Positions 1 to 11,001 of a DNA stretch of 64,000 nucleotides are shown piece by piece (positions within the stretch are counted from its first letter, which is position 1; every line of letters starts with the position of its first letter). The DNA comes from [Phialemoniopsis] sp. UDSM-2020. Taxonomy: Eukaryota > Ascomycota > Sordariomycetes > Thyridiales > Thyridiaceae. The DNA is taken from positions 186,001-250,000 of the forward strand of contig JAEILZ010000007.1 of NCBI GenBank assembly GCA_018873225.1, in the 5' to 3' direction. Below the pieces are notes generated by a model, which saw only the letters and a list, made by a program, of their open reading frames with translations, was not told the DNA's origin and did no database searches. Position numbers and translations under genes: made by a program.

Positions 1-1389
1 CGGTCGGCCCACGCCGGCAATATTTCTTTTACCGATCTGCTTAATTTTCACCCTGCTGCTACCTCTGTCGCACTTGCACGCTGGTGGGCAGACGAGGCCG
101 AGCTGCCACGACACGGCTACCACCAGCACACCTTTACTTGGACAGCGCTTATTGCCTTTGCCTCGACGTCCTCCAGAAATCAAATAACCCTTGGTTGGTT
201 ATCCTACTTGGCCTCGACTTGTTGGTGTTGGTGATTGGGTCGGTGGCAAAGGAGCTGTTTCTCCTCGACAATCCTCGATGATAACACGGCCGTGGTCGAT
301 GGTGCACCTCTTCTCTCATCTCGTGGCGTGTGGATTGTTTCGGGACATCAGCAAGAAGAAGGGCATATGGCATGATAGAAACAGCGGTGACCGCAATCTT
401 GGCTTGGTGTGCTCGCCTCGGCTTCTTTATGAATACATGTATGAGATAGACATTCTATGGGTGGGACATGTCTCCAACCACAGATGAGCGTATGTAAAAG
501 TTATTCTCATAATCATTTGATCCTGCCAACGCATCAGGCACAGCGAGATTCTCTCTCTCTCTCTCTTTCCTTGCCAGTGATCTTCAGTGATCTATCTATC
601 TATCCTTCTATGGGATATCCAGGGCGGTGCTTTGATTCAAGGCATCAAAGCTACGCCTCTCGAACTTCCAAGCGGCACATTGAAAAGAAACAAGACTTCC
701 CACTCTCGTCTGTCATCTCTCTTTCCCTCGCTCCCTTCCGCCACACCTTCATCACCTTTCACATCTGGACTGACACGCTAGAAGAAGATACCATCTCAAG
801 GTGAGACCACTCTTTCCAGGACTTGGCTTCTGACGCGGAGATCATAATCGCTATGGGCACAAATTAAGAACAGCAGCTCACATTTACATTCTTTATGACC
901 ACCACTGCTTGATCTCTTTCGTTTCTTTCAAGGGCAAGTATTTGCTTTCCCGTTTGCAAAGCTGTCACCCCATCCCTCCTGCCCTGTTTCCCACTCTTGC
1001 TTTTTTCTCTCTATTGGCAATTTACTTGAGCTGCTGCTCTTACCATTCGTCCCGAACCTTGAATCGAGTAAAGTAGGCATTTCTCTCACAATCTTGACGC
1101 TTCAAATGGTCAGTGACGACGGGCTATCCCACTGTCCACCGACCAGCAGCCGTCAACCTCGTTTAGAATCCCAGACTGCCGCTCTTTCGAGGCCCCTGAA
1201 CTGACGCAATCTCCTCCTATCCAGTCTCTCCCCAACCTACGTCCTGGGCAACACAAACGCGGTCTGACTGCAGGGACTGCCCATTGCCGGCATCGCTACT
1301 TCCCGATTCGTTCAGCATTTCCCTTGACGGCTGAACATCTCAACACATCTTCATCCTCCTCCACGCCACTTCCTAGGCTTCGACCAAGC
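1..1389. other. Upstream spacer and probable 5' leader of the first gene
   Basis: No gene is supported here. Short open frames lack codon bias and recognisable domains. The right part (about 540-1389) is rich in C and T, with an uninterrupted (CT)8 run at 551-566 and a TCTA-type run near 592-606. This is usual for fungal core promoters and 5' untranslated leaders. The frame at 1324 that reads into the first gene begins with TTG, so I place the start at the first in-frame ATG, 1390. Confidence 0.6.
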
Positions 1390-2747
1390 ATGACCGCCAC
1401 TGCCATAACTTCCGACAGCACCGCCAGTCTCGCCAAACAGCAGCCGAAGCTGCAGGTCACTCCTCATGAGATGGCGCTTCCACCCGAGCCGCAGTACTCC
1501 GAGAACCGCAACACCGTGAAGGCCCGCAGGCGCAAGCAAGCCCTCACGGGCGCCGCCAAGGTGGAGGAAGCCGCCCGCACGTCCGACTACAAGGCCATGA
1601 TCTACGCGCGCAAGAAGGTTCAGACCAAGGACGAGTTCAAGAATGCGTCGGACCTGGTCAAGGATCAGATGCTACAGGAAGCCATGGCCAAGGTCATGGA
1701 GACGAGGTTAGTTCCCCTTGTGTCCTTTGTTCTTGCTTCTTCTTCTCATCTCTGCTTTGCAAACCTTGAACGAGTGATTGATTTTTACCCACAAATAGGG
1801 CCCAAAAAGGCCAAGATACCAAGTCCAAGATGGCAAAGTACTACCGCGGCGAATACGACTACCGCCACGAAAAGGCAGGCCCTGATTCCCGGGCCTCGGT
1901 CACGGAGTTTCTCACAGTCAACCAGATGGCCCCTCCGCCGCTCAATCATGGCCCAACACGCACCATCGGGAGTCGCAGCCGTGCCGCCACTGTAGCGGAG
2001 ATGAACAACCGAGACGCGGTAAACGAGGAGGGAGAGGAGGATGAACAGGCAAACGAGACGAGCGATCCTACCATTCTACCGAGTATCGAGAATAACGAAC
2101 CCCCGGCGACCCGTCTCATCAAGCTGTCTCAGCCACCGGAGGACTGTTTCTTCATGCCTCCTCCGCCGCCGCGTACGCTGCGCTCGACGGCGGCGCCTCT
2201 TGCGGCTCGCGCCACCAGCCAGATCTCAGCGCCGACGCTCGCCCAGACCAGCCAGGTCGCCCGCCTGCAGACCGAGGTCGAGGCCATGAGATCCAACATA
2301 CAGAGCCTCGTGTCCGGCCTCGGCAACGCCCGCCACGACGTGACCAACCTCAACTCGACGCTAACCACGGTGCGCACAGACGCCTCCCTCCTGCGCGCCG
2401 AGATGTCGGTCACCAAGGCCCAGACGGACCAAGTCGTGAGCCAGATGCCGCAACTGACCAGCCAGGTCGCCGGCGTCGACGCGGGCTTGCATTCCCTCGC
2501 GACGAATCGCATGCCCGGCGTCGAGGAGAGGCTCGCCAGGATCGAGGCGGCAGTCGACGATATGCGCAGGAGGATGGACGAGGTTCTCGAGTACGATCCC
2601 ACGGGAGCTGCAGACGCTCGCATGGTCAGGTTTAGGGTCGAGAACAAGAGGCGGGAGCTCGAGCAGCTGGAGCGGGAGGGTGAAGTGGTGAGAATGCGGG
2701 AGCAGCTGAGGAGCGTTGGTGCAGTGCTGAATCGTCAGCCCTGGTAA
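1390..2747 (+). CDS. Coiled-coil protein of unknown function, two exons
   Basis: The product is 421 residues from exons 1390-1706 and 1799-2747. The 92-bp intron has a GTTAGT donor and an ATAG acceptor and splits an arginine codon. I do not recognise the family. The N-terminal 150 residues are basic and lysine/arginine-rich (a VKARRRKQALTGAAK stretch), with a predicted helical segment around YKAMIYARKKVQTKDEFKNA. A Pro/Glu-rich low-complexity stretch with MPPPPPRT follows. The last 170 residues form long heptad-like helices (QVARLQTEVEAM, VEERLARIEAAVDDMRRRMD), so a coiled-coil oligomer is likely. There is no signal peptide or membrane segment, so it is probably nuclear or cytoplasmic. The gene converges on spt8 (about 700 bp between stops). 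The basic N-terminus resembles regulators, but no DNA-binding motif is complete. Confidence 0.8.
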
Positions 2748-3448
2748 AGGGGCGGATATCTTCAGGGTGCCATTGAAGACGGTGTCCTATCTGGTGATTT
2801 TTTTCTGGTTTGGAGGCTTCTTCTCCTCCGATCTTGCGCTTGATCTCATTTCGACTGATTTGAATGCGGCGTCTTGTACTTTTCGTCGTGGCAGACTCGG
2901 CGGATGCGGTGATTGGTGGCTCGGAGGGCAATAGGACAGACAAAGCGAGGGATGGGATACAACCCGCGATGACTTTGACTGCTCGCTGATTTTACATACG
3001 GAGATTATTATTTTGCAACAACGTGCCAAGTTCGCCCTTCCACCGTGACTGTGCTGAATGTCATCGCGCTTTACAGACCGTCTTTCAAGCTTGGTCCGGA
3101 GAACCGTCAGATACTTTGCTGTGGTCGAAGTTGTAATACTCTTTCTAATCCGCTACAGTGGTACAGAATGACAGTCCCAAACGCTTCTCCTCCTGGGTAA
3201 CAGGTGAAAGCATCACTGAAGACCACACTGGTCACTATTGATGCTTCATCACCGTCCTCGCTAAAGTAAGCATGCGTCAACTTCCTCTGTCGTAAAACAT
3301 TGTAATGAGCCTCGCCGCACAACCATGCCTGGCTGGACCTGAAAACACCAAAACACCAACCGGTGCATTAAATAGAACCCCCAATGCTGACCCTCATGGA
3401 ATGTATCTTTTGCAGCTTTCTCCTCGTCTCTCTAATGCCCGCCAAACC
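2748..3448. other. Convergent 3' spacer
   Basis: This stretch lies between the stop codons of the coiled-coil gene and spt8. It probably carries the 3' untranslated regions and poly(A) signals of both. No further gene or repeat is visible. Confidence 0.5.
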
Positions 3449-5874
3449 TTACGACGGCACAACGCCAATCTCGTACCCGATCAGCACCTCCGTACAGGTG
3501 CCTTCCCAACCTCGGGTACCAGCCGCCGAGATCATGTAGCGTGACGACGGGTCGACGTACAGCTGGCTGATGACGCCGGCGCGGGGCGGGCCGGGGATGA
3601 TAAGGAACGGCACGCTCGAACCCTTGACGGCGGCTGTGTCGCGCAGATCGTACAGTCGGAGAATGTCGTGAGACGCGCTATGTCATCAGGAGTCAATAAA
3701 AATGGAAAGGAAGACACGGAGGAGAAATAAAGGGAAAAACTCACCACACCAGATGTCGCCCGTTGACCATGGCCCGCACCGAGCTCACGGCCCCTGAACC
3801 GCCGGGGAACTTGAGCGTCCGCTCGGGCGCCCAGCCGCCGCTTCCGCCTCCGCTGGCGGCCTTGTGGATGTTGAACTCCTCGACGGTGCCGTTACGCCGC
3901 CCAGCATAGATCCAATTGCCGTCCGGGCTCCAGCAGGTGCCCATGCACCACGGAGGGACGCCGGGCCGGTTGCCGATCCGCGCCACGGGGTCGGGCACGC
4001 GCCGGTCCCAGATGCGGATGGTGCCGTCATGCGAGGCCGACATGAATGTCGTGTCGGACGCCTGCGTGGGATCGAAGTGCGAGGGTCCGGGCTGGGATTG
4101 GAAGACCATGGATGGCGAGGCGGCCTGTTCTTGTTTGGTATCATCACCTGCGGCGTTGGTGCCATCTTCCCCTTGCGTACCATCCTGACCTGCCGAGGTG
4201 GCGTCATTGGGCCTCGAGGACGAGTCTGGGTCAGTCTTGGTCATATCCATAGACTGGCTCTGCTCGTCTGATGGCTGGGCAGCCTTGGAAGCCGAGTCCT
4301 CCTCACTCTTAGACAGGTCCATGGTCTGACTCTTATCGTCGGTGGAGCTCAATGCCTGTGGCTGCTCCAGCGAACTGCCTCCATCCTTGTTGTCGTCCCC
4401 CGCGGAGGACCCCAGCGCCGTTGCATCGGGTGCGTCCATGCCCGTCATAGAGACATCGCCGCCACTTGCTCCGGCAGCCCCCGCGTCGTCTTGTGTGGGA
4501 GCATCGGGCTGTAGGGAGGACATGTCCATCGAGGTAGCAAACTCGTTGGCATTGTCATTGTCATTATCGTCGCCAAACGGATTCTCGCCGATGGCGTCAT
4601 TCTCACCGAAGAGGGACCCTCCGGGACTACCAAAGAGGCTCTCGTGGGCAGGCGAGCCGTCGGCGTCGGCCGCACCGCTCTGCTCGCCGCCGGCCGTGTC
4701 CACCGCGCCAAAGAGCGCATCGTCGTCATTGCCAACGCCGTTCACCGCGGTCCCGTTAACCAAAGGCTTGGCGTTGTTACTGGAGATGGTGTCGCTTGTG
4801 ACGACAGGCTCCTCGTATGCGGCCTGCGGGATGGGAGCGCCGCTCGCGGGCCGCAGCTCGATGGACGAGATCTGGCCGCCGCTTCCGTCATATGAGCGCT
4901 TGACCTGGCCGTTATTGAGGTCCCAGTCGAGGATCGACTTGTCCCAGCTGCCGCTCAGGACGCTCTTCTCGTCGGGCGCCAGCTGCAGCACCGACACGGC
5001 GTTGGAGTGCTTCTGGAGGCAGGTGATGCGCTTGCCCTCGTCGTGGCGCACGCTCTGGAGGTTGATACCGCCGCCCTCGGTGCCCGACAGCAGCCACAGA
5101 GCCTGACTGTGGACCGCGAGCGAGTAGACGGGGCTGAGCACCCTATCCTCGGCGCGAGCGCCCGGAGCAGTAGGCTCCTCGTTCTCCCAGTACGACATGA
5201 GTATGCCGGCCTTGACGACCGAGTCGACAAAGGGGTGGCGCTGGGCGACGGTGAGCAGCTGCTTGCCGTTGATGGTGCCGACGCCGTCGTACTTGCGCAC
5301 GTAGCCGTCGGTGCCGCCCGTCATCCAGTACCGCATGTCGGGCGTGACCGAGATGGCGTTGATGCTGGTGGCCTGGGGCGCGGCCATGGTGGGCACAATG
5401 TCGTAGAGCTTGGCCGTGAGGGCTTCTGGTCGCACCGTCGGTCGCCACTTGAGAGACGGCACGGGACTGACGCTGGTCCTCTTGGGCGTGGCCGACGTGC
5501 GCGTAACGGTCGGCCTCGAGGAGCCGTCCTCGCCGCCTTCCTTATCCTGGCTGCCCGACTGCTCCTGGTCTTCCTCTCCGTCTTGTGCGGCATCCTGGTC
5601 CTGGTCTCCTCCATCCTGATCGTCCTGATCGCCCTCGCCCTCGTCTTCGTCTTCCTGCTCTTCCTCGTTGTCTTCCTCCTCCTGCTCATTATTGTCGTTG
5701 TCGGGTTCATCGACGTCCTCCATCACCTCGTCCTGCTCGTTCTCGGAGCTCGCGTTGGATTCTGAATGAGTTGGGGATGTTAGTCACGCGTAAGCGACGG
5801 GATTGCAAGACCGACAGGCCGAGTGGTCGGCTCAGAGTGTGGTGAAGCTTCTTACCTCGGTCATCCTCGTCCAT
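3449..5874 (-). CDS. SPT8: SAGA complex subunit Spt8 (WD40 repeat protein)
   Basis: Spt8 is a WD40 subunit of the SAGA co-activator, where it helps deliver TBP to promoters. Three exons on the minus strand: 5874-5856, 5761-3745 and 3677-3449. The first exon encodes only six and one third codons. The 67-bp last intron has a CTGATGAC branch site and its splicing creates a cysteine codon. The product has about 754 residues. The N-terminus is extremely acidic (Glu/Asp/Gln runs). Then come the family hallmarks: LYDIVPTMAAPQATSINAIS, TGGTDGYVRKYDGVGTINGK, FVDSVVKAGILMSYWENEEP and LSGSWDKSILDWDLNNGQVK. A roughly 270-residue Asp/Ser/Gln-rich insertion separates these blades from the C-terminal ones (TFMSASHDGTIRIWDRR, HDILRLYDLRDTAAVK). 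The first ATG reached by splicing was chosen because the in-frame ATG of the long exon would drop the acidic leader. Long antisense frames over this gene are codon-bias shadows. Confidence 0.94.
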
Positions 5875-6916
5875 GGTGGGCAGCGGTTTCGGTGGCGGCG
5901 CGCAACACCGAGGGCGATCGCGTGAAAAGGGTAGTATAGGCTATGGCAGGCACCTATAGCCTATACTTTAGGATAAAGATGGCCAGGCAGCGCGTGGCAA
6001 AGCCTGTCTGGCCAGGAAGTAGGTATTGTATGCCGCTCCAGGGCGAATGCGACAGATCGAAGCCAGCGGGGACAAGGGCGTCGATTTTTGCTGGCCTGGC
6101 TTTCTAGTTCGGGGGCTCTCTCCCTTCCTAAATCAGAGTAGCAATAGTGTCAATGTGGCGAGCCAAGAATCAATGGTAAGTAAAAGAGTAGTGTTGAAAA
6201 GCGATTGATTGCAGGCAGAGAATGAAAGCCTGTGAGGGCGAACAGGAACAAAAGGCTGATCAGAAAGCTTGAGCTGCCGGGGTGGGTACGATTGAAGCTC
6301 GAGATCCATGAATCCAGATGATGCAGCCGCGACTGAAAGCCAGAAGGCTGGTTAGCGGGGACAGTGCAGTGCTGGGCATGCCCACTAATGCGGGAATTGT
6401 CAAGTCCCTGGCCTGCTTTAGCGGGGTGCAGAGCAATCCACAGGTGGTGGGCCATGCCTGACCAGACCAGGGTTGACTTCTGTCGACAATGTCACAGCAA
6501 GAGAAGAGCCTCAACTTCACAGACTTCGTTAAAGTAAAGGAAAGTAAGGTAGCTGAAAAATCAAAGGAACTTTTATTCGACCCGTCCATGTATGTGACTC
6601 ATACCTAATTACTTGGCTAGCAATGCATCTAAGCCTTCCTCCCTTGATCCACCCCGAGCCCTCGCTCCTTCGCTCCTTCCTTCCCGTTGGTGATACTTTC
6701 ACCACAGAGGGCAGCGACAAGCAAAGTCCGCGCATGCCATTCAGTCTGGTTTGAGTCGATGAAAATTCCCAAGAACCAGACCGAATACATCAGCATGAGG
6801 AGGGGCACGCCATTGCGTCAAGACAAAGGTTGACTGATTGCCCGTGACTGCCCTCCTTCAAGCTTCCACCCCGCCAAAAAGAAAAGCAGAAAACAAGACA
6901 AAGCTGATGGAGTCCT
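5875..6916. other. Spacer between spt8 and the helicase gene
   Basis: About 1 kb holding the promoter and leader of spt8 (leftward) and the 3' end of the helicase transcript. Near 5938-5966 the sequence GGCTATGGCAGG...CCTATAGCC is partly self-complementary. No coding region or RNA gene is supported. Confidence 0.45.
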
Positions 6917-9900
6917 TCAAAACTCAATGAGCAGCTCCTCCTCCGCCTTCTCCTCGGTGTCTTGTGCAGAATCGCGGGCCTGGGTGGCAGGCTCAGTGCG
7001 TGCATTCTGTCTTCGGCCCGCAGGGAAGGTGAGCACCTCCGCCTCAAAGCCATAAGTCGATGCCAAACTACCAATCTGGGCATGTCCTGGAGCCGTACGA
7101 CCAGTGCTAAGAACCCCCTGCCTCATGACCGGCGGTGCGGCGGTACCAAGTCCTCTGGTCACTCTAGGCCTGCCGGTCCCGCGAGAGGACGATGTGGGAC
7201 CCCATGTGTTGACTCCGGCGACCCTCTTGGTTGGTGAAGAAGCAGTAGAAGACTGAGTAGCGCTGTTCGCCTTTGGCGGTGAAGTGGGTGCGTTCGTTGG
7301 GGATCCCTCGCGTGAAGGTGTAGGACTGCTCGAGTCTGAAAGGACCGGAGCAGGAGTGCATTTCTGCGGGCAGCTCGGCGAACCCATGACACGTCGACCT
7401 TTGTCGATGCTAGTCTGCTTGAACGTCTCGATAATCTTGTCCTGTGGCTTGACAGTCTCAAGTCCCTCAAACGTGATCAACATGTTCGACTGTCTAGCTG
7501 CGAGGCGTTCCTGACGCATCTTTGCGTCGTGATGCGGTGCATTATCGACATAGTCGTTCCACTCCTCAACCTGGCCGCGAGGATTGGCGGATTTAGGGCG
7601 CCACAGCGTAGGCGCTGTTCCGGGTACCTGTCTTCGCTGAAGAGGAGCAGAGAGCGAAGGATGCAGTGCAGAGGACGACAGGCTCATGCGTGGAGTGCAC
7701 GGTTTTGGGCCTCTTAGCGCCAGGTTCCGAATCGTAGTTGCGGTCGTAGTCGGAGTTGTTGTCGTCTTGGCCTTGTTATCTGGGACCGTCTTTGTGACAG
7801 GACCGATGCCGAGCGGCACAACAGGCGCTTGAAATCGCGGGCAGCTGCAGAAACACTTTTCACTGCACGAGTTGGCACAGCTGTGGTCGCAATTGAGGAT
7901 CCGCAGGCAGGGTTCGAGGCAGGCAAGGCTGGAGTGCAGCATCGGATGGCAGGCCAACTTGCAGTCGTGACCACATGGCAGCTTGCCTCCGCACTTCTTG
8001 GTACAGCCGCCGGCAATTCCTACAAAGTCGTCGGGCTCCTTGAACCAGGTCTCACTGCTGTGGTTCTGGCAGATGAGGGGGAGGCCCTTGTTGCGCTTTA
8101 TGGCCTCTTGTTTGACAAATGCGTTGTAGATGGTTCCCCAGAGCCAGTATGAGTTGTGGTTCGCCATCAAGGCGTTCTCAGAATTGCCAAAGATGTAGAA
8201 ACCTCGGCGGGCACGGCTGATGGCAACCACAGCGCGATTCTTGTTGTCCAGGAAGCCGACCTGGGCCGGCTGCGACTCTGCGGGACTTCGCACCATCGAT
8301 AGCAGGACAATGTCATTCTCTTCGCCCTGGTATGAATCCACTGTGAAGACATTGAAGTGCGAGGTTGCTGTGCTTGTCGTGACATTCTTGCGCATCAGCT
8401 TGATGAGGAGCTTGCGCTGGCCCTTGTAGAAGGTCAAGATGGTGATCTGCTCGATCCGGACGCCGTTCTGCATGAGGTAGCCGACAAACTTGACCATCAT
8501 CTCTGCCTCGAGGCGGTTGAGCTTGCTGCAGTCTGCGTCGGACTCTTCAGGCCAGTCATGGCTGAACCACCAGCAGTGGCGGTCGCCCATGCCGGGCACA
8601 GCGGGGCGGCTGGCACCCTTCATGACGTGCGGGTGGTCACGAAGCTCAGGATAGAAGCCGTTGAGGATGAGGCGCAGCTCCGGCCTCATCCGGCGCTGTT
8701 GATTGAGCATGGTGTAGGGGATGCCGCGCTTGACTAGTCGCTCGAACATGGACACGTTCAGATTGTAGGGAGCACGAGCAAGCCAGGACACCTCACAGTT
8801 GGGAGTCAGCTGCTGATGGTCACCGACAAGCACCAGCTGCTGTACTGAGGGGTATAGGGCCGACGAGATATTGGCCTCGCGGGTCTCTGCTGCCTCCTCA
8901 ATGACAAGGGTGCGCGGCTCAAGCGCTGCCAGGAAGCCCCGGTACTTGGTCAAGCCGGTCGTGGTGCACCCAACCAGGTTGATATGGTGCTTCTCAACCA
9001 GTTTGATGTCCTTTGACCACTTGTTGGCTTTCAGGCCCTTGCATATAGTCACAATATCTGCCAAGAGGTCCTTGAACTCGGAAGAAATGGCCGCGAGCAG
9101 CTTTGCCTGGAGTAGCTGATAGACGGCTCCGCGTAGACGCGGTGGGATGTTGTACAGATCATCGTCCTCGCAGCTGACGAGCAGCTCTTCAGCCTTCTTG
9201 TGCTGGCGGAAACCGGCTGGCGAGTTCTTGCCAGTCCAAATGTGTTGCAGAGCGACCCAAGTGCCCTTCAGACGATCTTGCTCATCATTCTCGTCCATCA
9301 GATTGTCTAGGTCTGGGTCAACTTCAAAGTCCAACTCCGTGTCGTTCTCGACTTCTTCTTCCTCGTCAAAGTCTTGCAGTTGGGCGGTCTGTCTGGCAGC
9401 GGCAATTCTCTGATCACCTAGCCAGGCGTCGAAAGCCCCGAAGGTCGATTCGGCTTCTGTGCACACCCAATCGTCGTTCACGAGCGAGCTATACTGGTCC
9501 GCATTGATGATGCCGGCGTCCCGCAGGGCTACAGGATCCAGAAGCTTTGTGTGGGAGAATATTTTCTCACTCAGCTCGACAAACCTGCTGATCGTGTCCT
9601 TGCGCCGGCTCTCGAGGTCGTGAAAGTCCCGGTCAGGGGCATAGCCGCCAAGCTTGCGTAGCTCAAATGCCGTTCTCTTGGCAATGTCTTCGTTCTCTGT
9701 CCGGCCACCAATGCGCAGAATGTTGGCGCCAGCCTCCTGGCAGTGAACAAGAAGCTGGTCTAGAGCGTGGTTCGTCTGGGCGGCGACAACAATAGGGGGA
9801 TCTCCCGGACGACGATTTGCCAGCAGCACCTTGAGAGCTGCCACCGAGGTAAAAGTCTTGCCGGTTCCAGGAGGGCCCTGGATAATGGCCAGCTCTCTCG

Positions 9901-11001
9901 AGACGATGCGGACCAGGGCCTCGACTTGCGATTCATCCAGACTCGAGATCTCGTTTGTCGGTTGCAGGCCCTCGAGGATGTTGCAGTTCTTCCACTGCTC
10001 TTTGATTTTCATGATCTCCGTGACAGCATTGAAGTCCGGTTTCAAGGTATCGATGGACGGGGGCAGACGGTCCACCATCGTAGCCAGGTCCAAGTTTGGG
10101 TCTGTAGCAATGTATGCAGCGGGCTGATCAATCGGAAGACCGTGAACGACATACTTGTCCAAAGGAGAGTCAATTTCGTGCGCGTGCCGTAATCCGACCA
10201 GCGCATGGCGCGCTGCCTCGAAATATCCAGAGCGCGACTCGACCATGACGAGCTCTTGATTGGGGTCGAAGACAGCATCATCCATATTTGCCCATGTGAT
10301 GTCGACTTCGGGAGGGTTCTGGTCCAGGCCCCCTGCGTAGGGGCGCTGTGTGATAGTTGCGATTTTGCAGACAGTCTGGAAGTTGTCTGCTGCAGTGGAA
10401 ATGGCGACAACAGTCCCGGGCGTGAGGCGTCGAGATTGGAGCCATTTGATGCGGCGTCCTGCGCGTCGTGTCGAAAAGTCGACACGACAGACCGGTCCGG
10501 TCCGTGTCATTGTATATCCCTTGACATGGACCTTGAAATTGTCGTCAGCATTCAGTGAAAGGCAACAAGATCAAGGCTCGAGCTTACGTCTGTGTAGATG
10601 CAGGTCACCTTGTCGTCGACCATGGCCGGATCTGCCCTATAAGCAACGGTGGAAGCCCGCAGAGGCTCGACGCCTTCCCTGCGCAAAATCTTGTAGTGGG
10701 CTTCTAGATATTCTCTCTTTGAAGGCCAAGGTTTGTCGTTCTCGGGCAGGCCGGACTCGCCATCGTCCAAAGATAGGACCTCGTCTGGCGTTGGTAGGTC
10801 AGGCAGACCTTGCCAGTCGCCCTCGGCGGGGCTCGGCGCGAACTTAACGTGGGATTCAATGATCTCCATGATTCGTGCCTAGCAGATAGATTAGTATGCG
10901 AGTAGGTTGGTCGCGCCAGGGACTAGATGCGAGGGATAGGGACGTACGTTGTCGTAGGATGCGCTCGCGATTGTGGCCGCGGCGGCGCTGTTGACAGCCA
11001 T
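6917..11001 (-). CDS. UPF1-like SF1 helicase with NFX1-type zinc fingers (ZNFX1/Hrr1/SAD-3 class)
   Basis: Predicted RNA helicase of 1319 residues from exons 11001-10948, 10878-10588 and 10531-6917. The introns are 69 and 56 bp and both join in phase 0. Superfamily 1 motifs appear in order: Walker A GPPGTGKTFT (about residue 333), AAQTNHALDQLL, EEAAETREANIS (motif II variant), LVGDHQQLTPNCEV, MLNQQRRMRPEL, VDSYQGEENDIVLLSMVRS and NRAVVAISRARRGFYIFGN. A Cys/His-rich NFX1-like segment follows (CGGKLPCGHDCKLACHP), then a 300-residue disordered Ser/Thr/Pro-rich tail. In fission yeast this class is Hrr1, part of the RNA-directed RNA polymerase complex. In Neurospora it is SAD-3, needed for meiotic silencing of unpaired DNA. 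In animals it is ZNFX1. I infer a role in small-RNA silencing, probably perinuclear. The orthology call is from architecture only. The first ATG gives a short leader spliced cleanly to MEIIESHVKF. Confidence 0.85.

Noticed and set aside
1324..1389. N-terminal extension of the first gene
   Set aside because: The frame opens with TTG, and the first ATG is at 1390.
5007..5765. Long + strand frames over spt8 (4342-5106 and 5007-5765)
   Set aside because: Antisense to Spt8. The apparent Leu/Val-rich membrane stretch is the complement of its acidic Glu/Asp region.
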